A stretch of DNA of 64,000 bases from Neobacillus massiliamazoniensis. GTDB lineage: Bacteria; Bacillota; Bacilli; Bacillales; Cytobacillaceae. Shown here in pieces: positions 9,418 to 18,251 of this stretch. The notes below the pieces were generated by a model that saw nothing but the letters and a program-made list of their open reading frames with translations, was not told the origin of the DNA and searched no databases. Position 1 is the first letter of the stretch. Each line of letters opens with the position of its first letter. The stretch spans positions 62,001 to 126,000 of the forward strand of contig NZ_CVRB01000004.1 of NCBI RefSeq assembly GCF_001048695.1, given 5' to 3'. The position numbers and the translations under genes were made by a program.

Positions 9418-10698
9418 CTATAATAAATACCTTACGTAAATATATATGGTTGAAATAACGATTGATAAAATCATTAGCGGAAAGCCTATAAACAAGTATT
9501 TTTTGAATGATATATGATGCCCTTCCTTAGATGCAAGACCAGCGACAACTAAATTTGCACTTGCGCCAATAAGTGTACCATTGCCCCCTAAACAGGCCCC
9601 AAGAGAAAGACTCCACCAAAGCGGGTCCAAATTTGTAATCCCTAATTTCCCCAATTCCTTTATCATAGGAATCATAGTTGCGACAAATGGGATATTATCA
9701 ACGAATGCAGAAATAATCGCACTCATCCATAGTACAAGGATCGTGGTTGCTTTTAATTCTCCACCTGTGATTGAAATAGCTTTCTTTGCCAGGTCCGCAA
9801 TTAACCCTGTTTCCACTAAGCCGCCAACAATCACAAATAATCCCAGAAAAAAGAAAAGGGTAGTCCATTCTATTTTTTCTAGTACAGTTACTAGATATTT
9901 GTCTCCTGTTAGCAACAGCAAAATAAATGCACCAATTAAGGCGATTGTTGCCGTTTCTATATGTAAAAACTGATGAGTAAAAAAGCCCACTAATACCAGG
10001 GCAATAACAAAAATACATTTAGCAAGTAGGTCCCTATCATTTAATTCTAGTTTCGCATTTTTAGTTAACAAATGGTTTTTTAGATCCGGTGGTGAATATA
10101 ATTGTTTTTTATAAATTAGGGTAAACAACAAGATAGTGATTGCTAATATGATGAAATTAATCAATGCTAGATTATTAATAAATGCCGTAAAGGTTAATTC
10201 TTTCACTGCACTTCCAATCATCAAATTTGGCGGGTCTCCGATCATAGTTGCAGTCCCTCCAATATTCGAAGCGAATATTTCTGACATTAAAAATGGGATC
10301 GGATTGACCTTTAATTGCTTTGTAATACTGATCGTAACGGGTACGACAAGTAACACGGTCGTGACATTATCCAAAAAGGCAGATGCCGTGGCAGTGAATA
10401 AACTAAGGACCATTAAGATCCTAACTGGTTCACCCTTAACCTTTTGAGCTAAACAAATGGCAATAAACTCAAAAATCCCTGTTTGCGCGGTGATACCAAC
10501 GATAATCATCATGCCTACCAAGAGACCAATCGTATTAAAGTCAATGAAATGGATGGCAAGTTTTTGATCCAGTACACCAAATGCAATCATTAATAATCCG
10601 CCGAGCATCGCAATAGTGGTACGGTGAATTTTTTCCGATATGATAAGTGCATATGTAACTAAAAAGATAATCAAGGCGATTAACGCATGTGTTCCCAT
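9418..10698 (-). CDS. ArsB/NhaD-type SLC13-like ion permease
   Basis: A 426-residue transporter with about 11-12 membrane helices and the two inverted pseudo-repeats of the ion-transporter superfamily. The conserved segments SAFLDNVTTVLL and SAFVDNIPFVA sit in the re-entrant regions, followed by GGTATMIGDPPNLM and GGNGTLIGASANLV. These duplicated NTT/NIP and GDPPN/GASAN motifs are typical of ArsB/NhaD permeases. The substrate is unknown. The link with KtrB/KtrC suggests a monovalent cation antiport or pH/Na+ role, which is inference. First gene of the operon; AGGAG precedes the ATG. The 240 bases upstream are AT-rich with no recognisable riboswitch. Confidence 0.85.
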   Translation of the reverse strand: MGTHALIALIIFLVTYALIISEKIHRTTIAMLGGLLMIAFGVLDQKLAIHFIDFNTIGLLVGMMIIVGITAQTGIFEFIAICLAQKVKGEPVRILMVLSLFTATASAFLDNVTTVLLVVPVTISITKQLKVNPIPFLMSEIFASNIGGTATMIGDPPNLMIGSAVKELTFTAFINNLALINFIILAITILLFTLIYKKQLYSPPDLKNHLLTKNAKLELNDRDLLAKCIFVIALVLVGFFTHQFLHIETATIALIGAFILLLLTGDKYLVTVLEKIEWTTLFFFLGLFVIVGGLVETGLIADLAKKAISITGGELKATTILVLWMSAIISAFVDNIPFVATMIPMIKELGKLGITNLDPLWWSLSLGACLGGNGTLIGASANLVVAGLASKEGHHISFKKYLFIGFPLMILSIVISTIYIYVRYLL

Positions 10699-10940
10699 TT
10701 TTTCACTCTTCTCCTATGAATCATTCTTATCTATTAATCTTGTTCAAATTTGAAAAAAGAAATAGGAAATATCACCATCACCCTGGAATTTATTTTTTTG
10801 AAATTTTATTAGAAAGTTTCATTCTTAATAGTTAATTATAAAAAACAGTTTTATATTTCACAAAGAAAATTTTACCATACTTTGATTTTTTAATTAAAAT
10901 TATTTTTATGGGATATTTACGAATGAGTATTTTTATTATA

Positions 10941-11179
10941 GGCTCTGTTAAACTGGCATGTTGATTTCCGCTTCAGGCAATCGCTTTCCGCGGGCGTTCC
11001 GGGGAGCCTCCTCGGCGCTTAAGCGCCTGTGGGGTCTCCCCTGCCCCGTACTCCCGCAGGACGTTGAATCATCATCCTTGAATCAACTCCGCACGAAGGA
11101 AATGCGATAGCATTTTCGAGGATCGAGTGCCTTCCGCCCCAATCAACATAGTGGCAAAATCAACAATGGGCTTTAACAT
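10941..11179 (+). repeat. MITE-like repeat, family A, copy 1
   Basis: A 239-bp GC-rich, highly palindromic element starting GGCTCTGTTAAAC. Its inner landmarks are shared with the other copies: CTTTCCGCGGGCGTTCC, GAGCCTCCTCGGCGC, GTACTCCCGCAGGAC and GAAATGCGATAGCATTTTCG. The right end is degenerate and no clear target duplication remains. It fills the gap between the permease operon and the yocH-like gene. No coding capacity. Confidence 0.8.
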
Positions 11180-11218
11180 ATCCTAATCATAAAAAATCAG
11201 TATTGTTGCAAATACATA

Positions 11219-11252
11219 AAAAACCCGCCTGAGCACACACAGGCGGGTTTTA
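11219..11252. terminator. Terminator of the LysM/3D gene
   Basis: AAACCCGCCTG and CAGGCGGGTTT with an 8-base loop and a T run on each strand, immediately after the stop codon of the minus-strand gene. Confidence 0.85.
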
Positions 11253-11254
11253 TT

Positions 11255-12064
11255 TTAATTTAAGATCGTTACTTTTAATTGTTTCTTTCCAAAGTTAAGA
11301 GCTGCTTGCTCTGTAGGCATAAACACATCAATTCGGTTTCCTTTTATGGCACCGCCTGTATCTCCGGCAATGGCTTCACCATAGCCTTCAACATACACTT
11401 TGCTTCCGAGTGGTATTATGGATGGATCCACTGAGATGACCTTTGTATTTGGATTATCTTTAAGATTGATTCCCGTGGCAGTTCGTCCTGAGCAACCTTT
11501 ACATCCTGCGGTATAAGCAGTTGCCATAACGGTAATTTCCTTTGTAGGAGCTTTACTTGTCGAAGTCACAGTTTGTGATTGACTTGTTTCGCTTCCTACT
11601 GATCTTGGTGCAGCTGCTTGAGGAGCGCTATTCGATTGAACTTGCGATGTGGATGTTGCTTTTTCAGCTTGTACCTGCCTTGCAGAATTTTCTTCACTCG
11701 GATTTGTAAGACCCTCATAGATTACTAGATCTAGTCCAGGATGAATCAAGGCGGATGTCAACTGATTCCATTCCATTAATTGTTCAACAGTTACATGAAA
11801 TCTTTGTGCAATATTCCATAATGTATCATCTTGTTTTACTATATAATTCTGTTGCGTTGCGATTTTCAAGACTTGCCCAGGGTGAATAAGGTTTGTCGTA
11901 AGTTGATTCCAGTTTTTTACATTTTCTACAGATGTGTTATGTACCTGTGCAATGTTCCAAAGGGTGTCACCTTTTTTTACTGTTAATTCTTCTGCGTGTG
12001 CATTAGCGCCTACAGTTCCTGAGAGTACAGCAACTGCTATGAGTGTTTTCAATTTACTTAACAT
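11255..12064 (-). CDS. Secreted LysM-3D cell-wall protein (YocH-like)
   Basis: A 269-residue exported protein. Signal peptide 1-24 ends ANAHA; two LysM peptidoglycan-binding repeats follow (about 27-70 and 72-115; TVKKGDTLWNIA and IVKQDDTLWNIA). Then comes a Ser/Gln-rich linker and a C-terminal 3D domain (about 175-269) with the three catalytic-type aspartates in ISVDPSIIPLG, AGDTGGAI and RIDVF. This layout matches YocH-type autolysins of B. subtilis, which are controlled by WalRK there; I could not find a convincing WalR box. GGGAGG lies just before the ATG. Monocistronic. The 290 bases upstream hold no gene. Confidence 0.88.
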   Translation of the reverse strand: MLSKLKTLIAVAVLSGTVGANAHAEELTVKKGDTLWNIAQVHNTSVENVKNWNQLTTNLIHPGQVLKIATQQNYIVKQDDTLWNIAQRFHVTVEQLMEWNQLTSALIHPGLDLVIYEGLTNPSEENSARQVQAEKATSTSQVQSNSAPQAAAPRSVGSETSQSQTVTSTSKAPTKEITVMATAYTAGCKGCSGRTATGINLKDNPNTKVISVDPSIIPLGSKVYVEGYGEAIAGDTGGAIKGNRIDVFMPTEQAALNFGKKQLKVTILN

Positions 12065-12357
12065 TTTTTTCCTCCCATGTTCTTCGTAGCTAACACGGAT
12101 TATCTTATCATGGATTTTCCAAATAAAAAGAACAGGGAGATGTTAATTCATTTACATACATGGCAATTATATTACAATAACATTTCTAACGAACTGAGTA
12201 TTTTCACCTATTTCACTATTATAGTAATAAAAAAGAGGAGGTTCCAAAAGAGTCTGACCCCTCGCTTAATTCTCAATATATAGTCGTTTATGTAGCAAAG
12301 TTTAACTATAATATTGCAGAAGGAGGGGTCTGCCACTTTATTTTTGCACATCCGCTT

Positions 12358-14415
12358 TTATACTTTAGAAATAGCAACTGCGCAAGCTTTGTATTCTGCT
12401 GTGCCCGAAATTGGGTCATATTCATTAAGTGTAAGCATATTGGTCGGGGTTTCACTCCAGTGGAAGCTCATAAATACGAGTCCTGGTACTACTTGCTCAG
12501 TAATTTTTGCTTTAACCAACAGTTCTCCCCTTCGTGAACGAACCTGAACCACTTCACCATCTGCTATTCCAAGCACGGTAGCATCATCAGGATGGATATC
12601 AACTGTTTCTTCTGTCTGCTTTATTTTTACCCCGGCAGCGTAATGACGCGTTTGCGAATGGGTATTATATGACTCGTACCGTCTGCCTGTCGTAAGGGTA
12701 AAAGGATATTCTTTATCAGGAAGCTCAAGTGGTGGTGTAAATTCCACAGGTACAAAAGGTGATTTTTTCTTTTGCTCTTCCTGCTTATGATACCTTTCAT
12801 GCATAACAAACGTCCCTGGATGATTGACGTCAGGACATGGATAGTGAAGACTATACATATGTTCAAGTCTTTCATAAGAGATCCCACCATACATTTCCCA
12901 TGCTATCCTTCTAACTTCATCCCAAATTTCCTGACTGTTGTTATAGTGCATAGAATAGCCCATCATATCCGCTATTTCACAAAGGATTACCCAATCCTCC
13001 TTTGTATTTGGGTCGGCTTCTACTGCTTTTCGAACCCTTTGAATCCGTCGGTCAGTATTGGTATATGTTCCTTCAACCTCACCCCAAGAGCGTGCAGGTA
13101 AAACGACATCAGCAAGTTCTGCAGTATCCGTTAAGAAAATATCTTGAACAATTAAAAGATCTAATTTTTCAAAGATTTTCTTCGTATGATTCATATGAAC
13201 ATCAGCAAGGAGAGGATTTTCCCCGATTACATAAAGAGCTTTTAATTCTCCGGCCTCAAGCCTATCAAAAGTCCTTGTTTGTGTGTCCCCGGCTTGCGGA
13301 TTTAATTTAACCTTCCATTCCTTTTCATAGCGCTCTCTGTATTCATCATTAGCAATACTCATCGCTCCAGCCAATTGGTTAGGAAGACACCCCATATCCC
13401 CTGCACCTTGGACATTATTTTGCCCCCGAAGCGGCATAATTCCTGAGCCTTCTTTACCGATATTTCCTGTTAATAACGCTAAATTAGCAATATCGAACAC
13501 ATTATTTACACCACAGTGATGTTCAGTAATTCCTAGTGTATAGGCAATCATCGAACCGTTTGAACATGCGTACTCTCTTGCTGTTGCTACAATATCCTCT
13601 GGAGTCAAGCCGGTGATTTCAGCGGCATATTCTGGAGTATATGGTTCTACATTCTTTTCGAGCATCTCAAAATCGATTGTAAATTTCTCGATAAAATCAG
13701 AGTTATATAGCCTTTCTTTCAGAATAACACGGATTAGAGCATTTATAAGAGCTATATCAGTGCCGACATTAATTTGTAGGTGTCGGTGGGCTATTTTAGT
13801 CATGTCAATGCTTCTCGGATCAACAACAATTACCTTAAGCCCGGATTTCGCACACTTTTTAATACGATTGGCAATAATTGGATGAGCTTCAGTTGTGTTT
13901 GAGCCCATCAGCAATAAGACCTCTGCTTTATCGAAATCTTCAAGTGTGTTTGTAGGGAAACCGCTTCCAAAAACAGTTGCCAGACCGGCAACACTTGGAG
14001 CGTGTCAAGTTCGGTTACAGCCGTCAATATTGTTACTGCCAATAACCGTCCTCATAAATTTTTGCGTAATATAGTTTGATTCATTCGTTGTTCTCGCACA
14101 GGCAAACATCGAGATAGCATTCGGTCCCCATAATGACTTGATTGCTGATAATTTCTGTGAAATAAACTGATAGGCCTCTTCCCAAGTTGTTTCTACTAAT
14201 TCTCCTGCTTTCCTAATAAGCGGAGTTGTTAAGCGATTTTTTGCATGGACATATTCATAGGCAAAAGCACCCTTCACACATGTTTGCCCTTTGTTTACAG
14301 GCGCATCCTTGTCACCGCGAATTTTCTTAATTTTGTTATCCTGGACTTCCACAATTAAACCGCAGCCAGTACCACAATAACCACAAATTGTTTTCACCAA
14401 ATTGGCTCCACCCAT
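12358..14415 (-). CDS. fdhF: Selenocysteine formate dehydrogenase, alpha subunit (UGA read through)
   Basis: A 685-residue molybdopterin formate dehydrogenase of the cytoplasmic FDH-H type. It is one continuous frame interrupted only by a TGA at 14005-14007, in the sequence DGCNRT-U-HAPSVAGL; E. coli FdhF has selenocysteine-140 at this place followed by His141, here Sec137-His138. A 4Fe-4S motif lies at C11, C14, C18 and C46. The molydopterin-binding domains follow (GSNTTEAHPI, ALLTGNIGKEGSG, TTGRRYESYNTHSQTRHY). Start ATG 14415 has GGGAGGG 7 bases upstream; ATG 14421 is possible. Unlike Bacillus YrhE-type enzymes there is no long N-terminal ferredoxin extension. No electron-transfer partner lies next to it. 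A bSECIS hairpin follows the UGA, and a Rex/Fnr-type site lies 80 bases upstream. Translation needs selA, selB, selC and selD elsewhere. Confidence 0.9.
13967..13998 (-). promoter_or_regulatory. Bacterial SECIS element for UGA recoding
   Basis: Read on the minus strand, beginning 6 bases after the UGA (the upper stem begins 12 bases after it), GTTGCC and GGCAAC form a perfect 6-bp stem closing a 5-base loop GGTCT. A lower CCAA/TTGG stem encloses it across an internal loop. From memory, the E. coli fdhF SECIS has the same GGUCU loop at a similar distance from the UGA, where SelB binds. The hairpin is within the coding sequence (APSVAGLAT). Confidence 0.85.
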
Positions 14416-14493
14416 TGCCATTCCCTCCCTCAAAAAAACATTAAAGCATTTATATTCATATTAATCTATTCAGTACTTTTATAGTGTTATTTT

Positions 14494-14511
14494 TTGTGAA
14501 ATTTTTGACAA
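14494..14511. promoter_or_regulatory. Candidate Rex (or Fnr) operator upstream of fdhF
   Basis: TTGTGAAATTTTTGACAA matches the Rex consensus TTGTGAA-N4-TTCACAA at all but one arm position, 79 bases before the fdhF start. The same site has one mismatch to the Fnr core TGTGA-N6-TCACA. A similar site lies ahead of the DmsA-like operon. Confidence 0.5.
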
Positions 14512-14552
14512 TTTTACGAAAGAAAAAACGGAAGAAACGATTCTCCCGTTTG

Positions 14553-17096
14553 TTAAGCAGTTTTAGCCGGTAATAAAATATTGAAGGTTGTGCCTTTGTT
14601 TGGTTCACTTTCGACAAATACCTTACCGTTATGACTTTCAATGATTTTGAAACTAACCATTAATCCTAAGCCATTTCCATTCTTCTTTGTTGTATAAAAA
14701 GGTTCCCCTAATTTTTGTAATTTTTCTTTTGGAATTCCAACTCCGGTATCCTGAATGGAGATTTGCACTGTATGATCGTGTATAGTCGTTTCAACATACA
14801 AGTCGCCGCCATTTGGCATCGCTTCAATGCCATTTTTTATGAAATTCAAAAATACTTGTTTGAGTCTATTTTCATCACACTCAATTTGAATAATTTCCTC
14901 TTCACAAGCAAAGGACAAGCGGACATTTTTCTTTCTCGCTTCAAACTCAAGCAATGAAACAACATTTTTGATCACGGGAACAATATTTTTTTCTTCTAAT
15001 TCGACAGCTTTTGGTTTGGCTAAAACCATAAAATCCTCGACGATTGTATTCACACGTTCGATCTCATCTAGAATAATATTTAAAAACTCCAAACGTTCCG
15101 GATCTTTTTCATCTAACTGCAGAAATTCTGCATATCCTTTCATAGATGTAAGCGGATTGCGGATCTCATGTGCAACACCGGCAGCCAATTGTCCAACGGC
15201 GGCAAGCTTATCCTGACGATGGAGAACCTCTTCCGTTTTCTTTTTCTCGGTAATATCATTTCGAATGGCAAGATACTGATATGGCTTTCCATGTTCATTT
15301 AAAAAGGGAACAATTGTTGTATCCACCCAATAATAAGTGCCATCCTTTGCTTTATTTTTAATTTCGCCTTTCCAGACGATTCCTTCGCCAATGGACTTCC
15401 AAAGATTTTTAAAAAATTCCTTTGAGTGATAACCAGAATTTAAAATTCGATGATCCTGCCCAATAATTTCATCTCGGCTATATTTTGAAATCTCGCAGAA
15501 TTTGTCATTCACACTAGTAATATTTCCCTTTGCATCTGTAAAGGCAACGATAGAGGATTGATCAAGGGCAAATTTAATATCTGTAATCTCTTTAATTCTT
15601 TCGCTCAAATGCTCTTGAGCTCTTTTACGATCGGAGATATCTGTCCGAATCGATACATACTGATATGGTTTTCCTTTCTCATTTAAAAAGGGAACAATGG
15701 TCGTATCCACCCAATACAAAGTACCATCTTTGGCACGATTGCAAATTTCGCCCTTCCAAACCATCCCTTCTCCAATCGTTTTCCACATTTCTTTAAAAAA
15801 TTGTTTCGAGTGATGACCAGAATTTAATATTCGATGATCCTGCCCAATTAATTCTTCACGACTGTATTTCGATATTTCACAGAATTTATCATTGGCAACC
15901 TCTATCCTTCCCTTTTCATCGGTTATTGCCACTATTGACGATTGATTGAGTGCAAAGGTTATATCGCGAACTTCCTTAATAGAGTCAAATAAATCCTGTT
16001 CAGCTTGCTTACGTTGTGAAATATCGGAACGGATGGCAATGTATTGAAACGGTTTTCCTTTTTGATTTAAGAACGGGACAATGGTTGTATCAACCCAATA
16101 AAATGAACCGTCCTTGGCTTTGTTACGAATTTCGCCTCTCCAAATCTGTCCTCTACTAATCGTTTCCCACAAGTCCTGGAAAAACTCTTTAGAATGGTAG
16201 CCTGAATTTAAGATGCGATGATTTTTCCCGATGATTTCTTCATTTTTATACTTTGAAATTTCTTCAAATTTATCGTTTACGTACAAAATTATCCCATGTT
16301 TGTCAGTGATTGCCACGATCGCCGATGCATCAAGCGCAGCTTTAATATCACGTAAATTTGTATCTGTTACCGCAAGCTGCTTGCTAATAAGTGCACTAGA
16401 GGCAATTAAGCCACCAATAATTAAGATTGAAACAAATAATACCATATAAATAACGAACATGTTTTCATTATTAGAAGCTTGTAGAACTTGTTGGTTTGTC
16501 ATTACAGTAGTTGATCTTTGTAAAAGAAATTGGCCTTCAGCAATCGCTCCTGACATGACAAATGAACTAATTGGCTTAAGCCAACCTTGATTCCCTAGTA
16601 AATAGCTTTTTGAAGAAAAAAGAATCCACAAAGAAAATAAAAAAGATCCAAAAATTAATAAACTAGAAAATATAAACAAAGGGATATTATAATGACTCGT
16701 TAAATTCAAAGCATAAACGCTAATAATATGAATAGCGATAACTGCAAGGGTTAAAAAAAGACTGCTAATGAACAAATAAAGAAATGGGATGTTTTTTCCA
16801 GTTAAAAAAATGAATCCAATACCTGCAAATGCGATTCCAATAGATATAGATAAAATCGTAAGTGGTATTTGATAGTTTGCAAACCGGTTTATATCAGAGG
16901 AAATAAGTCCTATGAAATTCATGAACCAAATACCAATTCCCATGGATAAAGTTCCGCCCAAAAATAATAGCCGTTTATTTTTTTCTGAAGACCTTATTAG
17001 TGTTAACATATCCAATGTAGTATAGGAAGCCATGATTGTTAAACCAATGGCTATAATAATAAAATAAGGATGAAAATGTACCAGCACATCAGCCAT
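14553..17096 (-). CDS. Membrane histidine kinase, degenerate MHYT plus three PAS domains
   Basis: An 847-residue sensor kinase. Residues 1-245 hold about seven membrane helices arranged like an MHYT sensor, but the MHYT His positions are replaced (for example IWFMNFIGL). Three PAS/PAC units follow at about 255-375, 380-500 and 505-625. Each contains VDTTIVPFLN and an ISKY...HRILNSG block, so they arose by recent duplication. Then come HisKA (phospho-accepting His in VAHEIRNPLTS) and HATPase_c (N box NFIKNGIEAM, G boxes DTGVGIP and GNGLGL). The sequence resembles sporulation kinases that feed the phosphorelay, and no response regulator is adjacent, which fits an orphan kinase. AAGGAGGG precedes the ATG. 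Signal unknown. Confidence 0.88.
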   Translation of the reverse strand: MADVLVHFHPYFIIIAIGLTIMASYTTLDMLTLIRSSEKNKRLLFLGGTLSMGIGIWFMNFIGLISSDINRFANYQIPLTILSISIGIAFAGIGFIFLTGKNIPFLYLFISSLFLTLAVIAIHIISVYALNLTSHYNIPLFIFSSLLIFGSFLFSLWILFSSKSYLLGNQGWLKPISSFVMSGAIAEGQFLLQRSTTVMTNQQVLQASNNENMFVIYMVLFVSILIIGGLIASSALISKQLAVTDTNLRDIKAALDASAIVAITDKHGIILYVNDKFEEISKYKNEEIIGKNHRILNSGYHSKEFFQDLWETISRGQIWRGEIRNKAKDGSFYWVDTTIVPFLNQKGKPFQYIAIRSDISQRKQAEQDLFDSIKEVRDITFALNQSSIVAITDEKGRIEVANDKFCEISKYSREELIGQDHRILNSGHHSKQFFKEMWKTIGEGMVWKGEICNRAKDGTLYWVDTTIVPFLNEKGKPYQYVSIRTDISDRKRAQEHLSERIKEITDIKFALDQSSIVAFTDAKGNITSVNDKFCEISKYSRDEIIGQDHRILNSGYHSKEFFKNLWKSIGEGIVWKGEIKNKAKDGTYYWVDTTIVPFLNEHGKPYQYLAIRNDITEKKKTEEVLHRQDKLAAVGQLAAGVAHEIRNPLTSMKGYAEFLQLDEKDPERLEFLNIILDEIERVNTIVEDFMVLAKPKAVELEEKNIVPVIKNVVSLLEFEARKKNVRLSFACEEEIIQIECDENRLKQVFLNFIKNGIEAMPNGGDLYVETTIHDHTVQISIQDTGVGIPKEKLQKLGEPFYTTKKNGNGLGLMVSFKIIESHNGKVFVESEPNKGTTFNILLPAKTA

Positions 17097-17380
17097 TACT
17101 TTGCATCCCTCCTTTCCCCGTTGTTTTCTACTATGATTGTAATGGAAACCATTTAGTTAGTGAAGTACTATTTAGTTAAAAAGTATAATTCCCTTTTATT
17201 TTACCTGTAATTATTCAATTAGTAATGCGGAATATATAATTACCCATGATAAATGTATCTTTTTTTAAAAAAAAATATTTTTTTTTATTAAAAGTCTACA
17301 CAAAAATCTTTTTTTTGTTTATACTGTACTACAACAGAACAAGAAATAATAAACTGTATTAAAAAAGGAGGAATGGTTTT

Positions 17381-17515
17381 ATGTTAATGAGTCCGGTTGA
17401 ATTTTATCGTAATTTGCCTAAAAAGGAATGCCCAGAATGTGGGCAGCATATGGAGGAGCAAGCAGAAAGCTATATGATGGAATGTGAGCGCTGCTTAGCA
17501 AAGAAAGAAGAATGA
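17381..17515 (+). CDS. yhfH: YhfH-family zinc-ribbon-like small protein
   Basis: A 44-residue protein beginning MLMSPVEFYRNLP with two CxxC pairs (CPEC at 17-20, CERC at 35-38), the pattern of Bacillus YhfH proteins. It probably binds zinc; the role is unknown. AAAGGAGG precedes the ATG by 8 bases and a strong terminator follows. The 280 bases upstream are AT-rich and contain no gene. Confidence 0.85.
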   Translation: MLMSPVEFYRNLPKKECPECGQHMEEQAESYMMECERCLAKKEE

Positions 17516-17521
17516 ATCGGT

Positions 17522-17548
17522 ACTCTCCATGCAAATGGAGAGTTTTTC
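17522..17548 (+). terminator. Terminator after yhfH
   Basis: ACTCTCCAT and ATGGAGAGT form a 9-bp stem with a GCAA loop, followed by T5. Confidence 0.85.
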
Positions 17549-17603
17549 CTTGTTCTAGGCATAATAAAGTTTATTATGTGAAACATTTATTACAAGGAGA
17601 TGA

Positions 17604-17795
17604 ATGATGATGACGAAAAAAGAGGATTACTTAACGACGGCACCGAAAGAAGCGCAAATAACTATTCAAAATGGAGCGATTTTCCCCAATCTAAAGAATG
17701 TTGCTGGTGATTCGGTAGATGAACATAAATTCCTTGAAGAAGCAAATACCATTATTACTGGTGATGAAATCCGTCAGCAGAATGAGAATTTATAG
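17604..17795 (+). CDS. Hypothetical small protein, 63 residues
   Basis: A soluble acidic protein without Cys or membrane segments. Three ATG codons in a row (17604, 17607, 17610) follow AAGGAG; the second or third has the best spacing. I do not recognise the family. A family B repeat begins six bases after the stop codon. Confidence 0.55.
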   Translation: MMMTKKEDYLTTAPKEAQITIQNGAIFPNLKNVAGDSVDEHKFLEEANTIITGDEIRQQNENL

Positions 17796-17800
17796 AATAA

Positions 17801-17922
17801 GAAAAGCGGAAGCGCCTTGGTCAGGGGCGACAGGCATAAGACGAGCCGGCTTGAAGGTTGGTTTTTAACCTTCATGACGGATTGGCTTATGACCCCGAGC
17901 CCCTAGGCGCTGGAGCTAGACA
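17801..17922. repeat. Palindromic repeat, family B, copy 1
   Basis: A 122-bp element starting GAAAAGCGGAAGCGCC and ending GGCGCTGGAGCTAGAC. The inner hairpin GAAGGTTGGTTTTTAACCTTC lies between CATAAGACGAGCCGG and GGATTGGCTTATG. Non-coding. Related copies lie at 21507, 24645, 26210, 26606 and 55011. Confidence 0.75.
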
Positions 17923-17965
17923 ATAAGAAAAGACTGTCTGTTTTGAATGACAGTCTTTTCTTATT
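17922..17965. terminator. Strong bidirectional terminator
   Basis: AATAAGAAAAGACTGTC and GACAGTCTTTTCTTATT pair over 17 bp with a 10-base loop, between the convergent 63-residue gene and the ydjO-like gene. Confidence 0.85.
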
Positions 17966-18151
17966 CTATATTTTTGGAAGTTCTCTTACTCCTTGAATCA
18001 TTTCATTCCCACACATTGGACAAAGTAAATCAGCTGTGACAAATTCCTTTCTCATCCAACCAATACACGATTCATCGATACATGAATAGATTTCTGTATC
18101 CACCAAGATATTTTCAATTTCCTCATCTTTAGCTCTTTTACCAAAAAACAT
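17966..18151 (-). CDS. YdjO-family cold-inducible-type small protein
   Basis: A 61-residue protein whose C-terminal two thirds (CIDESCIGWMRKEF, then LCPMCGNEMIQGVREL) match the YdjO family, with a CxxxxC pair and a CxxC pair suited to bind zinc. YdjO was described as cold-induced in B. subtilis; the molecular role is unknown. AAGGAGG lies 8 bases ahead of the ATG. It is 100 bases downstream of the MutS2 paralogue on the same strand, so it may be read through from it. Confidence 0.75.
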   Translation of the reverse strand: MFFGKRAKDEEIENILVDTEIYSCIDESCIGWMRKEFVTADLLCPMCGNEMIQGVRELPKI

Positions 18152-18251
18152 GGGAAACGCCTCCTTTGCCCTTAGTATGCACCAATACCTCCGTTTTCTT
18201 TCAGTAATGAATTAAGTAAGGAGTGAACACAGAACTACGAGTAACACAACC

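Noticed and set aside
10699..10940. c-di-AMP (ydaO) riboswitch ahead of the permease-ktrB-ktrC operon
   Set aside because: No ydaO core sequence or multi-stem structure visible; the region is plain AT-rich DNA.
12065..12300. WalR box upstream of the LysM/3D gene
   Set aside because: TGTTAT and TGTAAT occur but without the required 5-base spacing between half-sites.
14005..14007. fdhF as an ordinary pseudogene with a nonsense codon
   Set aside because: The stop is UGA at the known Sec site, followed by His and by a SECIS hairpin with the right loop and distance; the rest of the gene is intact.
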